NCBI RefSeq assembly: GCF_001275385.1
Contig: NZ_LGIW01000012.1
Location: forward strand, 124,001 to 188,000
Source: Exiguobacterium sp. BMC-KP
GTDB lineage: Bacteria; Bacillota; Bacilli; Exiguobacteriales; Exiguobacteriaceae
Length of the DNA: 64,000 nucleotides
Direction of reading: 5' to 3'
The translations under genes were made by a program, and so were the position numbers. Positions within the stretch are counted from its first letter, which is position 1. Every line of letters begins with the position of its first letter. Below the pieces are notes generated by a model. That model did not search any database. It was given only the letters and a program-made list of their open reading frames with translations, and had not been told where the DNA came from. Below, piece by piece: positions 27,044-35,684 of the stretch.

Positions 27044-27739
27044 ATGAAAAAATGGAGTAAACGAATCCTTGGAACGATTGTTGCAGTACTTGCGCTACTC
27101 ATATTTGCCTTTATGATTTGGGCACAATTCGATTATGATGCTTCGCAGCAAGCAGTGTCTTACGTGGAGACGGAAACTCCACGTGAAGTGACGTTTGGAA
27201 AAGAGACGAGTGACGTCGGATTCATCTTTTATCAAGGGGCAAAAGTCGATGCTGCTGCCTACAGTTATTACGGCAATCAACTAGCGAAAGACGGGCATTT
27301 TGTCATCATACCGAAGCTACCGTTTCGGATTGCCTTGCTTGATGCAAATGAAGGACTTGATATCATCGAGGATTATCCACAAGTCAAACGGTGGTATCTG
27401 ATAGGGCATTCACTCGGCGGAAGTGCAGCTTCAACGATCGTCGAACAGAATCCAAAAATCAAAGGAATGATTTTCCTCGCCTCATATCCGATTGATTCGA
27501 TTGATGTGCCTTCCTTGACGATTTATGGTGGGCGAGATGGTGTCTTACCAGTCGCTGATATTGAAAAAAGTAAACAGGACGTTCGAAAAGATGCGATCTT
27601 CCATGAAATCGAACAAGGAAACCATGCGAACTTTGGTATGTACGGTCCACAAAAAGGGGACAACAGTAGTCCATTGACGCCAAAAGAGCAACAAGATGAG
27701 TCGTTAGACGAAATCAAACAATTTATCGATACGCCTTAA
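27044..27739 (+). CDS. Membrane-anchored alpha/beta hydrolase
   Basis: A 231-aa protein with a basic N-terminus and one membrane helix (about 8-28), then an extracytoplasmic alpha/beta hydrolase of the PF12695 type. The strand FIFYQGAKVD, nucleophile elbow GHSLGG (about 125-130), an Asp after TIYGGRDGV and the C-terminal His in EQGNHANFGMYG form a complete triad. Homologues are annotated as carboxymethylenebutenolidase-like; the true substrate is unknown. Start supported by AGGGAGGG. A terminator follows. Confidence 0.82.
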   Translation: MKKWSKRILGTIVAVLALLIFAFMIWAQFDYDASQQAVSYVETETPREVTFGKETSDVGFIFYQGAKVDAAAYSYYGNQLAKDGHFVIIPKLPFRIALLDANEGLDIIEDYPQVKRWYLIGHSLGGSAASTIVEQNPKIKGMIFLASYPIDSIDVPSLTIYGGRDGVLPVADIEKSKQDVRKDAIFHEIEQGNHANFGMYGPQKGDNSSPLTPKEQQDESLDEIKQFIDTP

Positions 27740-27777
27740 TTGATTTTCTTTAGGAAGAAACAATTCATTGATTAAAC

Positions 27778-27831
27778 GAAAAGGATGGAGAGATTCCGGC
27801 ACTGCGTCCGGAAACTTTCCATCCTTTTTCT
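27778..27831. terminator. Bidirectional terminator, hydrolase and scrK
   Basis: AAAGGATGG pairs with CCATCCTTT, with an inner TCCGG/CCGGA stem and T/A-runs on both sides. Confidence 0.8.
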
Positions 27832-27845
27832 ACGGATTTATCGAT

Positions 27846-28781
27846 TTAACTCAAGCGATGCGCGACTTCGTCAAGCGTTGGCAAAGCAGCCATCGCGCCT
27901 TTGACAGAAGCAGCAAGTCCACCTGAAATCGCTGCGAATCGACCGATATCACGAAGTTCATCTTCAGACCAATCAAACGAAAAATCGCGTAACGCACACT
28001 GGTAGAGTAAACCGGACATGAAAGCATCCCCAGCTCCTGTCGTATCGATGGCGTCGACAGGAATCGCATCGATGACAGCCATCGCACGATCCGTATAGAG
28101 AATCGATCCTTCACTTCCTCGCGTGATGGCAAGAAGACGGATCGGATATTCTGCTAACAATTCGGCAGCCCCATCATCAAGATCCGTTTGTCCGGTCAAA
28201 AACGTCAACTCTTCCTCAGCAAGCTTGACGATTTGAGCATCCGGTAAAACAGACCGGATCGTCGTTCGTGCGTCGTCGAGACTTGGCCAGAGCGATTCTC
28301 GTAAGTTCGGATCATACGAGACTGGTACTTGATGTGCTTTGGCACGTTCGATTGCTTTTCGTGTCGCTTTGACTGCTTCACCGGTGATCAAAGAGATCGA
28401 ACCGATGTGCAATAAGTCGACAGAGGAGAAGTCTTCTGGAACGTGTGTCTCATGAAAATTCATATCGGCGCGCTCTGCGTTAATGAACTCAAACGATCGT
28501 TCACCATCCTGACCGTTCGTAACGAGTACAAGTCCTGTTTTTTGTGTCGCATCGTGGACGAGATGATCAGTACGAACGCCGTAGTGATGTAACGTATCCT
28601 TTAAGAAATGTCCCATCGAATCATTTCCGACGGCTCCAAGAAAATAACTGTCAGCACCTAAACGAGCGAGTCCGACAGAGACATTAGCAGGAGCACCACC
28701 TGGATTTTTTTGAAATGTCATGTTTTCGGCATCAAGAGGAATCAAATCAATCAATGCTTCCCCTAAACTAAAGATTTTCAT
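27846..28781 (-). CDS. scrK: Fructokinase, PfkB/ribokinase family (ScrK-type)
   Basis: A 311-aa PfkB sugar kinase with the N-terminal signature GGAPANVSVGLARLG and the C-terminal DTTGAGDAFMSG (catalytic Asp in GAGD). It phosphorylates intracellular fructose released from sucrose-6-phosphate. AAAGGAG sets the start at 28781; the longer in-frame extension is antiterminator coding sequence. It overlaps the antiterminator gene by 14 nt and lies beside the sucrose-type PTS gene, so sucrose use is the likely pathway. No sucrose-6-phosphate hydrolase gene is in this window. Confidence 0.88.
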   Translation of the reverse strand: MKIFSLGEALIDLIPLDAENMTFQKNPGGAPANVSVGLARLGADSYFLGAVGNDSMGHFLKDTLHHYGVRTDHLVHDATQKTGLVLVTNGQDGERSFEFINAERADMNFHETHVPEDFSSVDLLHIGSISLITGEAVKATRKAIERAKAHQVPVSYDPNLRESLWPSLDDARTTIRSVLPDAQIVKLAEEELTFLTGQTDLDDGAAELLAEYPIRLLAITRGSEGSILYTDRAMAVIDAIPVDAIDTTGAGDAFMSGLLYQCALRDFSFDWSEDELRDIGRFAAISGGLAASVKGAMAALPTLDEVAHRLS

Positions 28782-29625
28782 ACGTAGAACTCCTTTCAAG
28801 ATCGGGACGAATTCGTTCAATGTGTAAAGCCATATAGCCGATTTCTGATTCCGGTACACGCGTCTCGAGTTCGATCGTTAGCCAATTCCCCATCTGACTC
28901 GCACAGGCATATGCATCGGCGTAACGAGTTTTGACGGCAGATAGAATCACATCATCCATGTCGTGTAGTGTTTCTCCCTGTTCGATTCGGGCAAGGACTA
29001 ATTTCATATGCGTGAAGAAACGATAATACGTCATCGATGAGGTTTCGATGGTTTGTCCAAAAAAGACTTCGATCTGTTCGCGCAGTTCATTGAGTAACGT
29101 GACCGCCTGCAGTGCAGTTGCCATGTTCGGATGGGTTTGGCGTGCATTGTATAAGTGAAGCGCGATATTCGCTGCTTCTTCTTTTGGGAGAGTGACCTGT
29201 AAGGCACGTTCGAGTTCAAGAACTGCCCATTCCCCGATTGCGTATTCCGGTCCATATAAAAGGCGAATCTCTTCAGCTAATCGGTTATGAACGACGAGTT
29301 GTTCACGTGCGAGCCGGACGGCATGAGCAAGGTGGTCCGTCAGACTGACATGAATATAGTCATGAAACGGCGTCTGGAGTTCACCTTCTGCATGCGAGAT
29401 GATCCGTTCCGATAAATCAATGATCTCAAGTGGTGTTGTCGTTAAAATTTCTTTGAATTGTTCCGCATTTTCAAATGAAGGGATGAACATTTTTTCAATC
29501 TTCGTCGCTTGAATCGGGTCTTTTTTCTTTTTTCCAAAAGCGATTCCAGGTCCCATGACAATCCGTTCCTGTCCATTTTCTTTGACGACAACAGCATTGT
29601 TATTAAGGATTTTATGAATAATCAG
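28768..29625 (-). CDS. BglG/SacT-family transcriptional antiterminator, non-AUG start
   Basis: A 285-aa antiterminator: CAT RNA-binding domain (about 1-60), then two PRD domains with PTS-phosphorylated histidines (HAEGELQTPFHDYIHVSLTDH; later YMALHIERI). It binds the RAT hairpin in scrA mRNA. The conserved CAT segment KILNNNAVVV...ENGQERIVMGPGIAFGKK extends upstream of the first ATG (29556), so the ATG start would delete the RNA-binding face. In frame, AAGGAGG (29634-29640) is followed after 8 nt by CTG ATT ATT CAT; I take CTG at 29625 as start, with ATT possible. Its own TATAAT promoter lies upstream. Confidence 0.82.
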   Translation of the reverse strand: MIIHKILNNNAVVVKENGQERIVMGPGIAFGKKKKDPIQATKIEKMFIPSFENAEQFKEILTTTPLEIIDLSERIISHAEGELQTPFHDYIHVSLTDHLAHAVRLAREQLVVHNRLAEEIRLLYGPEYAIGEWAVLELERALQVTLPKEEAANIALHLYNARQTHPNMATALQAVTLLNELREQIEVFFGQTIETSSMTYYRFFTHMKLVLARIEQGETLHDMDDVILSAVKTRYADAYACASQMGNWLTIELETRVPESEIGYMALHIERIRPDLERSSTYENL

Positions 29626-29655
29626 CCTGACGTCCTCCTTTCCATTCTTTTCTTT

Positions 29656-29661
29656 ATTATA
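29656..29661 (-). promoter_or_regulatory. -10 box of antiterminator-scrK operon
   Basis: On the reverse strand TATAAT, with TTCGCA 18 nt upstream as a weak -35. It indicates that the antiterminator and scrK can be transcribed independently of scrA. Confidence 0.4.
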
Positions 29662-29692
29662 AAGCGAATTCTGATCCTTTGCGAACCGACAA

Positions 29693-29729
29693 ATGCGACC
29701 ACCGAGTCAGTGGACTCGGTCTGGTCGCA
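29693..29729 (-). other. Hairpin between scrA and antiterminator
   Basis: ATGCGACCA-GACCGAGTC and its complement form a long stem just after the scrA stop codon, but no U-tract follows, so it may stabilise or separate the scrA message rather than fully terminate. Confidence 0.5.
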
Positions 29730-29736
29730 TGAAGGA

Positions 29737-31149
29737 TTAAGCAGCAACGTCCGTTTCTTTTTGTTTCCGTGCATCAAGACGCATAAGAACGACAGTCGAG
29801 ACGAAAGCAGTGACGACAGCAATTGCGAACCCAACGAGATAGTTGATCAAGTTCGTAGCACCGAGTGGCGCGACGATTGCGATCATCGGAATTCCCGTCA
29901 ATCCGTAGGCGTTTGCAGCGACTTGCGTCAAGACGACATAACCACCGCCGATTGCGCCACCAATCGCACCACCGATGAACGGTTTTCCGAGACGTAAGTT
30001 GACGCCGTAAATGACAGGTTCTGTAATTCCTAAGAATGCCGAGAATGCAGACGGTAGGGCGAGTGCTTTGAGTTTCACGTTCTTCGTCAAGAAGTAAACA
30101 GCAAGTCCAGCGCCACCTTGAGCGACGTTTGCCATCGACCAGATTGGTAAAAGGAAGTTCTTTCCGATACTCTTATCGGCAAGTAGACCTGCTTCGATTG
30201 CATGGAAACTGTGGTGCATCCCTGTGATGACGATTGTCGAGTAAAGACCACCGAAGAGAAGACCAGCGACGACCGAGAACTGTTCGTAGAAGAAGACGAG
30301 TACGAATGAAATCCCTTTTCCGAGTAATGTTCCGATCGGACCAATGACGATCAAGGCTAGGAATCCAGTGACAAGTACCGTGACGAATGGTGTGACAAGT
30401 AGATCGAGTGTTTCTGGCGTCCGCTTCCGGACTTGTTGTTCGATTTTTGCCATAACCCAAACCGTTAAGAGCACCGGGAAGACTGTTCCTTGATACCCGA
30501 TCAACTCGATGTTCATACCGAGGAATTTCATGACTTCAGGATCACTGTTACCAAGCGTCCATGGGTTCAAGAGGGACGGGTGCGTCATGATTCCCCCGAT
30601 GACGGCACCGAGATATGGGTTCGCGCCAAATTCACGAGCTGCCGAGAAACCGATTAGAATCGGTAAGATGATGAAGGCAGAAGACGAGAACATATCGAGC
30701 AATTGGACGATTGGCGAATCGCCATTTACCCAACCGAATGCTTTGATCATACCGAGTAGCCCCATCAAGAGACCAGCAGCGACGATTGCCGGAATGAGTG
30801 GAACGAAGACGTTCGAAAGGGAACGAGCAAGACGAGCGAACGGATTTAATTTTTGAGACGCAGCCTTTTTGACGTCGAGTGGTTCTTCTCCATCGACTTG
30901 TACACCAGCTAACGGTGCAAAAGCAGCGAATACCTTATTGACGGTACCCGTTCCGAAGATGATCTGGTATTGACCAGAGCTCGAGAATGCACCACTGACA
31001 CCATCCAAGTCCTCAAGTGCCGCTTGATCGACCTTTGATTCATCGTGCAAGACAAGGCGTAAGCGTGTTGCACAATGAGCAGCAGTGATGATGTTCTCGC
31101 GTCCACCGACGAGTTCGAGCACACGTTTAGCAGTTTGTTGATAATCCAT
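29737..31149 (-). CDS. scrA: Sucrose-type PTS EIIBC component
   Basis: A 470-aa permease/phosphotransferase. EIIB (about 1-85) has the phospho-cysteine in AAHCATRLRLVL. A linker leads to EIIC with about ten helices, the GxxxE-type ITGMHHSFHAIEAGL loop and GITEPVIYGV near the end. There is no EIIA domain, as in Bacillus SacP, so EIIA comes from another PTS protein. It imports and phosphorylates sucrose (specificity inferred from resemblance to SacP and the RAT/fructokinase context). Start at 31149 after AAAAAGGAGG. Controlled by antitermination and probably CcpA. Confidence 0.9.
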   Translation of the reverse strand: MDYQQTAKRVLELVGGRENIITAAHCATRLRLVLHDESKVDQAALEDLDGVSGAFSSSGQYQIIFGTGTVNKVFAAFAPLAGVQVDGEEPLDVKKAASQKLNPFARLARSLSNVFVPLIPAIVAAGLLMGLLGMIKAFGWVNGDSPIVQLLDMFSSSAFIILPILIGFSAAREFGANPYLGAVIGGIMTHPSLLNPWTLGNSDPEVMKFLGMNIELIGYQGTVFPVLLTVWVMAKIEQQVRKRTPETLDLLVTPFVTVLVTGFLALIVIGPIGTLLGKGISFVLVFFYEQFSVVAGLLFGGLYSTIVITGMHHSFHAIEAGLLADKSIGKNFLLPIWSMANVAQGGAGLAVYFLTKNVKLKALALPSAFSAFLGITEPVIYGVNLRLGKPFIGGAIGGAIGGGYVVLTQVAANAYGLTGIPMIAIVAPLGATNLINYLVGFAIAVVTAFVSTVVLMRLDARKQKETDVAA

Positions 31150-31189
31150 CGGGAAGTCCTCCTTTTTCGTGAAACGTGCGAGATGAGAC

Positions 31190-31247
31190 AAAAAAAAGGC
31201 AAGACCGAATGACACCTCTCCTAACGAGGTGTCATTTCGGTCTTGCC
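31190..31247 (-). terminator. Leader terminator of scrA
   Basis: Reverse-strand stem of about 22 bp: GGCAAGACCGAAATGACACC and its complement, with an 8-nt loop region and a T-run over 31190-31197. It reads through only if the overlapping RAT is bound. Confidence 0.9.
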
Positions 31248-31266
31248 AGCCGTACTGTCACAATCC
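31239..31266 (-). promoter_or_regulatory. RAT (ribonucleic antiterminator) of scrA
   Basis: On the reverse strand GGATTGTGACAGTACGGCTG followed by GCAAGACC, closely matching the SacT/SacY-class RAT. Its 3' end overlaps the 5' arm of the terminator, so protein binding prevents terminator folding. Confidence 0.9.
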
Positions 31267-31285
31267 GCACTATTGATTTGATTTC

Positions 31286-31315
31286 ATCATAAAGGAGAAA
31301 AGAAAGCGTTGTCAA
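31286..31315 (-). promoter_or_regulatory. scrA promoter with overlapping cre-like site
   Basis: Reverse strand: TTGACA (31310-31315) and TATGAT (31286-31291), 18 nt apart. TGACAACGCTTTCT overlaps the -35 and matches the CcpA cre consensus with two deviations. Confidence 0.7.
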
Positions 31316-31318
31316 CAA

Positions 31319-32122
31319 TCAATTTTCATTTTTTTGAATCAAGATATCAACCTCAACACCATAGTGATCAGAAACGACGGCACCGTGAACCCCATCGAAC
31401 ACAACACCGACGCGTTCTACATCAATCTTACGATTCGATAAGACGAGATCGATTCGTAATCCTTGTTGATTATCTTCCCAGCCATCAATGTTGCCGTTGA
31501 TTGTCTCAATCCCGACTGTTTCCTTTGCAAGGAGGAAGACATCGTGTAATCCTCGTTGCACCATATAGTCGTACCCTGTATTTCGTTCTAAGGCATCGTT
31601 GTTGAAGTCACCGAGGAAAAACGTCCATTCGAGTGGATCCATCCGAGCCATCAAGTGGTTGAACTGTTCCTGGAACGGTTCGACTTCATCTGCCCACCAG
31701 CCGAGGTGGCAGGTATTGAACGTGATTGGTGTTCCGTCGACTTGGATCGTGGCACGGACGATTTTCCGTGATTTCCAATCGAGTGTATCCTGACTACGAC
31801 TGACATAATAACTGTCCGACTTCAAGATCGGGTGTTTCGTCAACAAGGCGAGTCCTTCTTCGTATTTATCGTATCCGATATGGGCGAAATCCCAGACGAG
31901 GGAGTAGATGTGACCTTGTTCCTTTAAGGCTTGCTGGATTAAATAAGCAAAATTATCGTTGCGCACATCATCATGGACAATCGGTGTATCCATCAATTGA
32001 CTAACTTCCTGCAACGCGATGACATCATACTCTTGAGCGAGGATTTGTTGGACGATCTGGTTTAATTTTTCGAGTGGCTGATTTTCTTGCCATGAATGAC
32101 AGTTTAGTGTGAGTAGACGCAT
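31319..32122 (-). CDS. Endonuclease/exonuclease/phosphatase-fold hydrolase
   Basis: A 267-aa metal-dependent hydrolase of the EEP fold. Successive motifs are LNCHSW (metal Asn), IALQEVSQ (metal Glu), the central TFNTCHLGWW, FLGDFNND (catalytic Asp/Asn) and the C-terminal SDHYGVEVDI. Members include phosphodiesterases and nucleases; the substrate is unknown. It lies between two PTS genes on the same strand, 86 nt from the malT-like gene, so it may be read from the same transcript. AGGAGG supports the start. Confidence 0.8.
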   Translation of the reverse strand: MRLLTLNCHSWQENQPLEKLNQIVQQILAQEYDVIALQEVSQLMDTPIVHDDVRNDNFAYLIQQALKEQGHIYSLVWDFAHIGYDKYEEGLALLTKHPILKSDSYYVSRSQDTLDWKSRKIVRATIQVDGTPITFNTCHLGWWADEVEPFQEQFNHLMARMDPLEWTFFLGDFNNDALERNTGYDYMVQRGLHDVFLLAKETVGIETINGNIDGWEDNQQGLRIDLVLSNRKIDVERVGVVFDGVHGAVVSDHYGVEVDILIQKNEN

Positions 32123-32150
32123 GAGTGGTCCTCCTGATTTTTCAAATAAG

Positions 32151-32184
32151 AAAGGTGAAACTCTTATGAAAGAGCTTCACCTTT
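32151..32184 (-). terminator. Hairpin after MalT-like gene
   Basis: AAAGGTGAA-CTCTT pairs with AAGAG-TTCACCTTT; the following T-run is weak, so termination may be partial. Confidence 0.6.
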
Positions 32185-32208
32185 AGATAGTTCCCTAATC
32201 GCGCAGGT

Positions 32209-33876
32209 TTATGCGCCAATCCGGTCTTGGATATCTGATTTTAAGATATCGGCTTTTGGACCATAGATGGCTTGCACGCCATTGTTTTTAAGGATTAGAC
32301 CGAGTGCACCGTTTGCTTTCCAGTCTGCTTCTTTTGCGACAAGCGCTGGATCTTTGACGGTAACACGGAGACGTGTCATGCAGGCATCGACATCCTCGAT
32401 GTTCTGCTGTCCACCAAGTAAATCAATGATTTGTGAAGCTTGTGAACCATCAGCAGGAGCGGATGTCGCAGCAGCCTCACCTGAAGCCTCAATAGTTGAT
32501 ACGTTGATATCGTCCAGATAGTTCCCATTACGACCTGGTGTCGCATAATTGAACTTCTTGATGACGAAACGGAACGTAAAGAAGTTCAAGAAGAAGAAGA
32601 AGACACAGACACCGATGAAACGAATTAAGTCACCAATCAATCCAGCTTTTGCAATCAATGGGATCCGTGTCAGAAGTTCAATCGCACCGAATGCATGAAT
32701 CCGAAGATGCATGATATCAGCAAGTGCGAAAGCCACACCCGTCAATACAGCGTAGATGACATAAAGAACAGGAGCGATGAACATGAACATGAATTCGATC
32801 GGCTCTGTGACACCTGTTAAGAAGACGGCGAGTCCAGCAGATAAGAAGACCGGCTTGTACGCCTTTTTCTTATCTTCATCGACTGACATGTACATTGCGA
32901 CAGCGACACCAATCAAAGAGGCAAGTGACGTGACGACTTGTCCTTCTTTGAAGCGGGCAGGAACGACGCTGTTGATTAAATCATTGTATCCTTGTGTGTT
33001 GCCAGCTTGTTTCAAGTTGACAAGGTCAGTGATCCAAGCGAGCCAAAGCGGATCTTGTCCTGCAACGGTTGATCCTTGAGCAGCACCTGTCAGGATTTTG
33101 TACGTTCCACCTAATTCCGTGTAGTTCATTGGTACAGTCAACATATGGTGCAAACCGAACGGCAGCAATAGACGTTCAAGTGTTCCGTAAACGAACGGTG
33201 CGACGATTGGTGCGGAATCACGCGAAGAGGCGATCCAGCGACCGAAGTCATTCAATAATCCTTGGACGAACGGCCAAACGAGTGACAGTACGAATGCTGC
33301 AACTACCGATCCACCGATGACGACGAATGGGACGAAACGCTTTCCGTTGAAGAAGGCAAGCGCATCCGGTAGCTTGCTAAAGTTATAAAATTTATTAAAG
33401 AGAACAGCACCTAGGAAACCGGAGATGATTCCGACGAAGACCCCCATGTTCAGTGCGGGTGCACCGAGTACAGAAGTGAAATAATCTTTTACGATAAGCT
33501 CAGAACCAAGTAATGAATTGACGGTTGCTTTCGGATCCGTGACCATTGCGGCGTTGACACCAAAGATAGCTCCAGTGACACGGTTGATCAGAATGAAAGC
33601 AAGTAAGGCAGCGAAGGCACCGCCAGCACGCTCTTTTGCCCACGATCCACCAATCGCGACGGCGAATAGGACGTGGAGATTCGTAATGATAGCCCAACCT
33701 AAATCCTCAACAATCCGAGCAATCGTTTGCATTAATACGATGTCGCCACCATACATACCGATCAATTTACCGACCGAAATCATGATACCTGCAGCAGGCA
33801 TGACAGCGATGACGACCATCAACGCTTTACCGAGTTTTTGCCAAAAATCGAACGAAATAGCATTTTTCAAGATCAT
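32209..33876 (-). CDS. PTS EIICB, maltose/glucose type (MalT-like)
   Basis: A 555-aa permease with an N-terminal EIIC domain (about ten helices) bearing GGSWAKERAGGAFAA, LPFGLHHMLTVPM and FLTGVTEPIEFMFMF. A C-terminal EIIB domain follows a Ser/Ala linker, with phospho-Cys in VDACMTRLRV. The length, domain order and loops are closest in memory to MalT-type maltose PTS of Enterococcus and Streptococcus; glucose specificity is the alternative. EIIA is absent. The upstream region holds three cre-like boxes, so carbon catabolite repression by CcpA is likely. Confidence 0.85.
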   Translation of the reverse strand: MILKNAISFDFWQKLGKALMVVIAVMPAAGIMISVGKLIGMYGGDIVLMQTIARIVEDLGWAIITNLHVLFAVAIGGSWAKERAGGAFAALLAFILINRVTGAIFGVNAAMVTDPKATVNSLLGSELIVKDYFTSVLGAPALNMGVFVGIISGFLGAVLFNKFYNFSKLPDALAFFNGKRFVPFVVIGGSVVAAFVLSLVWPFVQGLLNDFGRWIASSRDSAPIVAPFVYGTLERLLLPFGLHHMLTVPMNYTELGGTYKILTGAAQGSTVAGQDPLWLAWITDLVNLKQAGNTQGYNDLINSVVPARFKEGQVVTSLASLIGVAVAMYMSVDEDKKKAYKPVFLSAGLAVFLTGVTEPIEFMFMFIAPVLYVIYAVLTGVAFALADIMHLRIHAFGAIELLTRIPLIAKAGLIGDLIRFIGVCVFFFFLNFFTFRFVIKKFNYATPGRNGNYLDDINVSTIEASGEAAATSAPADGSQASQIIDLLGGQQNIEDVDACMTRLRVTVKDPALVAKEADWKANGALGLILKNNGVQAIYGPKADILKSDIQDRIGA

Positions 33877-33930
33877 TCACTCCTTTTTTATCTCTTTTTC
33901 TCTAATATGTGTGTAAGAACAGTGCAATAA

Positions 33931-33979
33931 TGTAAGCGATTAATGCAACCGTTTGCATATAGAATTGTAAGCGATAACT
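33931..33979 (-). promoter_or_regulatory. Triple cre-like (CcpA) region
   Basis: TGTAAGCGATTAAT (33931-33944), TGCAACCGTTTGCA (33944-33957; exact TGNAANCGNTNNCA) and TGTAAGCGATAACT (33966-33979) lie upstream of the MalT-like gene. The second and third start 22 bp apart, about two helical turns. Confidence 0.7.
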
Positions 33980-34130
33980 TTTTAAAAAGCTAGTGTTTTA
34001 TAAGAAAAATATTTGAAATTAAATTTCGATAGAAAAATGTTAATTCGGAAAGGTATTCAAATTTTAAAAAAGTGGGAATAAGACTACAGTGAACGTTGTC
34101 TGGTTTCAAAAAAGAAAGGATGTTTGGCGG

Positions 34131-34412
34131 ATGAAAGAAGTGATTCAACCAATCGGGCAGTATGGTCAGCGGATTCGTACATTACGAGAACGTCACCAAT
34201 TCGATCAGCATACACTGGCTGAATTGACCGAAACGACACCCGAGATGATTCAACGTATCGAAAATAGCATTGCGCATCCGTCTTTTTCGATGATTGAGCG
34301 ACTGGCTCGTGCCTTACATGTTCCTTCGGATCATTTGCTTCGACACATCTGGCCACCTGAAGTCATCCGTCAGCAAAACAATACGACCTTGATTGACATC
34401 CCATCAAGTTAA
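34131..34412 (+). CDS. Small XRE-family HTH regulator
   Basis: A 93-aa protein, essentially one helix-turn-helix of the Cro/C1 type: RIRTLRERHQFDQHTLAELTETTPEMIQRIENS (about 14-46), then a short C-terminal helix. No sensing domain is visible. It is divergent from the MalT-like PTS, sharing the 250-nt region with the cre boxes, so it could control that gene, but nothing proves this. The start at 34131 is the second in-frame ATG; the ribosome site (AAAGGATG) is weak and somewhat distant. Confidence 0.7.
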   Translation: MKEVIQPIGQYGQRIRTLRERHQFDQHTLAELTETTPEMIQRIENSIAHPSFSMIERLARALHVPSDHLLRHIWPPEVIRQQNNTTLIDIPSS

Positions 34413-34419
34413 TATGTAT

Positions 34420-34460
34420 GAAAAAGAGGAACAGTGGAAAAATCCACTGTTCCTCTTTTA
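34420..34460. terminator. Bidirectional terminator, xre and queF
   Basis: AAAAGAGGAACAGTGG pairs with CCACTGTTCCTCTTTT around an AT loop, serving two convergent genes. Confidence 0.9.
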
Positions 34461-34465
34461 GTTGC

Positions 34466-34954
34466 TTAACGATTATCAATAGTCTCAGGATAGAGATCGT
34501 GATTAAACAGGCGGTGCTCTGCCATCTGCTCATATTTTGTACCAGGTTTCCCATAGTTGTAGTACGGGTCAATCGAAATTCCACCACGTGGCGTAAATTT
34601 CCCCCATACTTCGAGGTAGCGCGGTTCCATCAACTTCACGAGGTCTTTTCCGATGACGTTGATGCAGTTCTCGTGGAAGTCACCGTGGTTGCGGAAGCTG
34701 AATAGATACAATTTGAGTGACTTTGATTCGACGAGTTTTTCATCCGGGATATACGAGATGTAGATTGTCGCGAAGTCCGGTTGATTCGTGATCGGGCAAA
34801 GGCTCGTAAATTCTGGTGCATTGAATTTTACGAAGTAATCATTTTCCGGGTGACGGTTCGGGAATGCTTCGAGAACTTCAGGTTGGTACTCAAAAATGTA
34901 TGGGACGGCTTTTTGGCCGAGTAACGATAAGTCGTTTAAATCTTCAGGGCGCAT
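34466..34954 (-). CDS. queF: NADPH-dependent preQ0 reductase QueF
   Basis: A 162-aa type I QueF, which reduces 7-cyano-7-deazaguanine to preQ1 in the cytosol. The catalytic Cys53 and Asp60 lie in LCPITNQPD; the family signature ESKSLKLY and the FHENCINVI helix follow. It is the last gene of the queC-D-E-F operon, 13 nt after queE, with AAGGAG before the ATG. Expression should respond to the preQ1 riboswitch at the operon's 5' end, since preQ1 is this enzyme's product. Confidence 0.95.
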   Translation of the reverse strand: MRPEDLNDLSLLGQKAVPYIFEYQPEVLEAFPNRHPENDYFVKFNAPEFTSLCPITNQPDFATIYISYIPDEKLVESKSLKLYLFSFRNHGDFHENCINVIGKDLVKLMEPRYLEVWGKFTPRGGISIDPYYNYGKPGTKYEQMAEHRLFNHDLYPETIDNR

Positions 34955-34967
34955 GAATCATTTCTCC

Positions 34968-35684
34968 TTAGACGCCACGATCGTTCGCGAAAACGAGGGC
35001 GTGTAGTTGTGGTAGGACACGTGCATGATTAAAGCGTTCATCACGAGCAACGCGTTCCCATAGTGTTTTTAAATCATGTAGCATACGTGGAGCGATCGTT
35101 CCTTCTTCGTGCGGATCGGGATTTCCGAGTGATAAATAGAGTGTTTTTAAAGCATATCGCTCTGAAATCATCGCTGCGAAGTCAAGGTCTGCCTCATCAA
35201 AAATGACGATTTTAACGGCGCGTTGTTGTTCCGGTAAACGTTTGAAAAAGACATCCAAACGATCAAAATCAATCTTCATCCCACTCGAAGGTGGTTTAGG
35301 GCTGAGCGTGACGTCATCGATATCGAGTAACCAATTTTGCCAGTAGGAACCTTGTGTCTCAACCGACATCGTGATATTTCGTTCTTTTAATGCTAAAACC
35401 AATGTACCGATTGAAGCATGAAGTAACGGATTCCCGCCAGAAATCGTGACATGTCCGTAAGAGCCGAGCGCATCAAGGCGTTCAATGATCGTCTCAGCCG
35501 TTAACAGTTCTGGTTTTTCAGAACCATCCCATGTGAAGGCAGAGTCACACCACGAACAGGAATAGTCGCAACCACCGGTCCGGACGAACATCGTCTTTTG
35601 ACCAATCGAGCGTCCTTCTCCTTGAAACGTTGGTCCGAAGATTTCGAGAACTGGAATTTTTGGCGTTTTCGTTAAGGCACTCAT
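34968..35684 (-). CDS. queE: 7-carboxy-7-deazaguanine synthase QueE
   Basis: A 238-aa radical-SAM enzyme that converts 6-carboxytetrahydropterin to 7-carboxy-7-deazaguanine. The 4Fe-4S cysteines are Cys39, Cys43 and Cys46 (CDYSCSWC), with the substrate-site FGPTFQGEGRS before them and GGNP after. Start ATG 35684 overlaps the queD stop by 4 nt (ATGA); a GTG at 35699 is in frame but less likely. Confidence 0.95.
   Translation of the reverse strand: MSALTKTPKIPVLEIFGPTFQGEGRSIGQKTMFVRTGGCDYSCSWCDSAFTWDGSEKPELLTAETIIERLDALGSYGHVTISGGNPLLHASIGTLVLALKERNITMSVETQGSYWQNWLLDIDDVTLSPKPPSSGMKIDFDRLDVFFKRLPEQQRAVKIVIFDEADLDFAAMISERYALKTLYLSLGNPDPHEEGTIAPRMLHDLKTLWERVARDERFNHARVLPQLHALVFANDRGV

Noticed and set aside
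27373-27381. Perfect DnaA-box 9-mer inside the anchored hydrolase gene
   Set aside because: Single copy in coding sequence with no neighbour; not part of a cluster.
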